Shown: in pieces, positions 62,369-64,000 of the stretch
How the letters are laid out: each line of letters begins with the position of its first letter
Position numbering within the stretch: the first letter of the stretch is position 1
Assembly (NCBI RefSeq): GCF_007595705.1
Contig: NZ_NISY01000001.1
Span: forward strand, 558,001 to 622,000
From: Streptomyces sp. SAJ15
Lineage (GTDB): Bacteria > Actinomycetota > Actinomycetes > Streptomycetales > Streptomycetaceae
Reading direction: 5' to 3'
Length of the DNA: 64,000 nucleotides
The notes under the pieces: model-generated
Told to the model about the DNA's origin: nothing
What the model saw: only the letters and a program-made list of their open reading frames with translations
Databases searched by the model: none
Position numbers and translations under genes: made by a program

Positions 62369-64000
<1,632 letters not shown>

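Overview
The window reads as chromosomal DNA of a Streptomyces or very close relative. The DNA is strongly GC-rich with G/C at almost every third codon position. GTG starts are common and intergenic regions are GC-rich. The gene set is typical of the genus: a WhiB-like Fe-S regulator, SpoIIE-type phosphatases fused to anti-sigma-type ATPase domains, a SPOR protein, polyphosphate glucokinase, DUF1707, DUF4245 and DUF402 proteins, and rare TTA codons. From memory, the order ahpDC/oxyR, penicillin-binding protein, SpoIIE, fumC, fumarase I, wbl, glpX, xseAB, ispH, ppgK, ychF resembles the S. coelicolor core. I could not check this.

Layout. 1-6 kb: the start of an aldo/keto reductase (cut by the window edge), a cis-prenyltransferase, a PIN-PhoH ATPase, a lytic transglycosylase and an AI-2E-family membrane protein. 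6-8 kb: the peroxide defence pair ahpC-ahpD, divergent from oxyR. 8-12 kb: a padR-ABC ATPase-FtsX permease operon. 12-13.4 kb: an SPFH protein with a small ribbon-helix-helix protein behind a perfect inverted repeat. 13.5-20 kb: a bifunctional penicillin-binding protein, a very long SpoIIE-type phosphatase and a methyltransferase with a TTA codon. 20-29 kb: a DUF402 protein, class II fumarase, a secreted SGNH hydrolase with a ricin-like lectin domain, a TTA-containing LysR gene divergent from a three-gene secreted cluster (tiny peptide, zinc protease, exported protein), and class I fumarase. 29-40 kb: DUF1707, Wbl, GlpX, DUF4245, a RutE-type reductase, exonuclease VII, an amino-acid permease, IspH, PpgK, DUF6542 and YchF.

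40-43.5 kb is the accessory part. It holds two small type II toxin-antitoxin operons in opposite orientation, three related terminators, direct repeats around the first operon, a Uma2-family protein, an isolated two-repeat type I-E CRISPR with no cas genes, and a hypothetical gene with an 8-bp tandem repeat and a frame-scrambled stretch. 43.5-55.5 kb: two more SpoIIE-type phosphatases, a stand-alone HATPase, an M1 peptidase lipoprotein, a GntR regulator, a second permease, a SPOR protein and MutT. 55.6-64 kb: a succinate dehydrogenase operon, a peptide-type ABC solute-binding lipoprotein, a tandem-repeat tract and typA (cut by the window end).

Themes. Several genes start a few bases downstream of a TANNNT -10 box, which suggests leaderless mRNAs. 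Rho-independent hairpins separate many convergent genes. The best candidates for undescribed biology are the LysR-controlled secreted cluster at 24.3-27.0 kb, the toxin-antitoxin/repeat island with the orphan CRISPR at 40-43 kb, and the SPFH/RHH operon at 12-13.4 kb. All functional calls come from reading the sequence; no database search was run.
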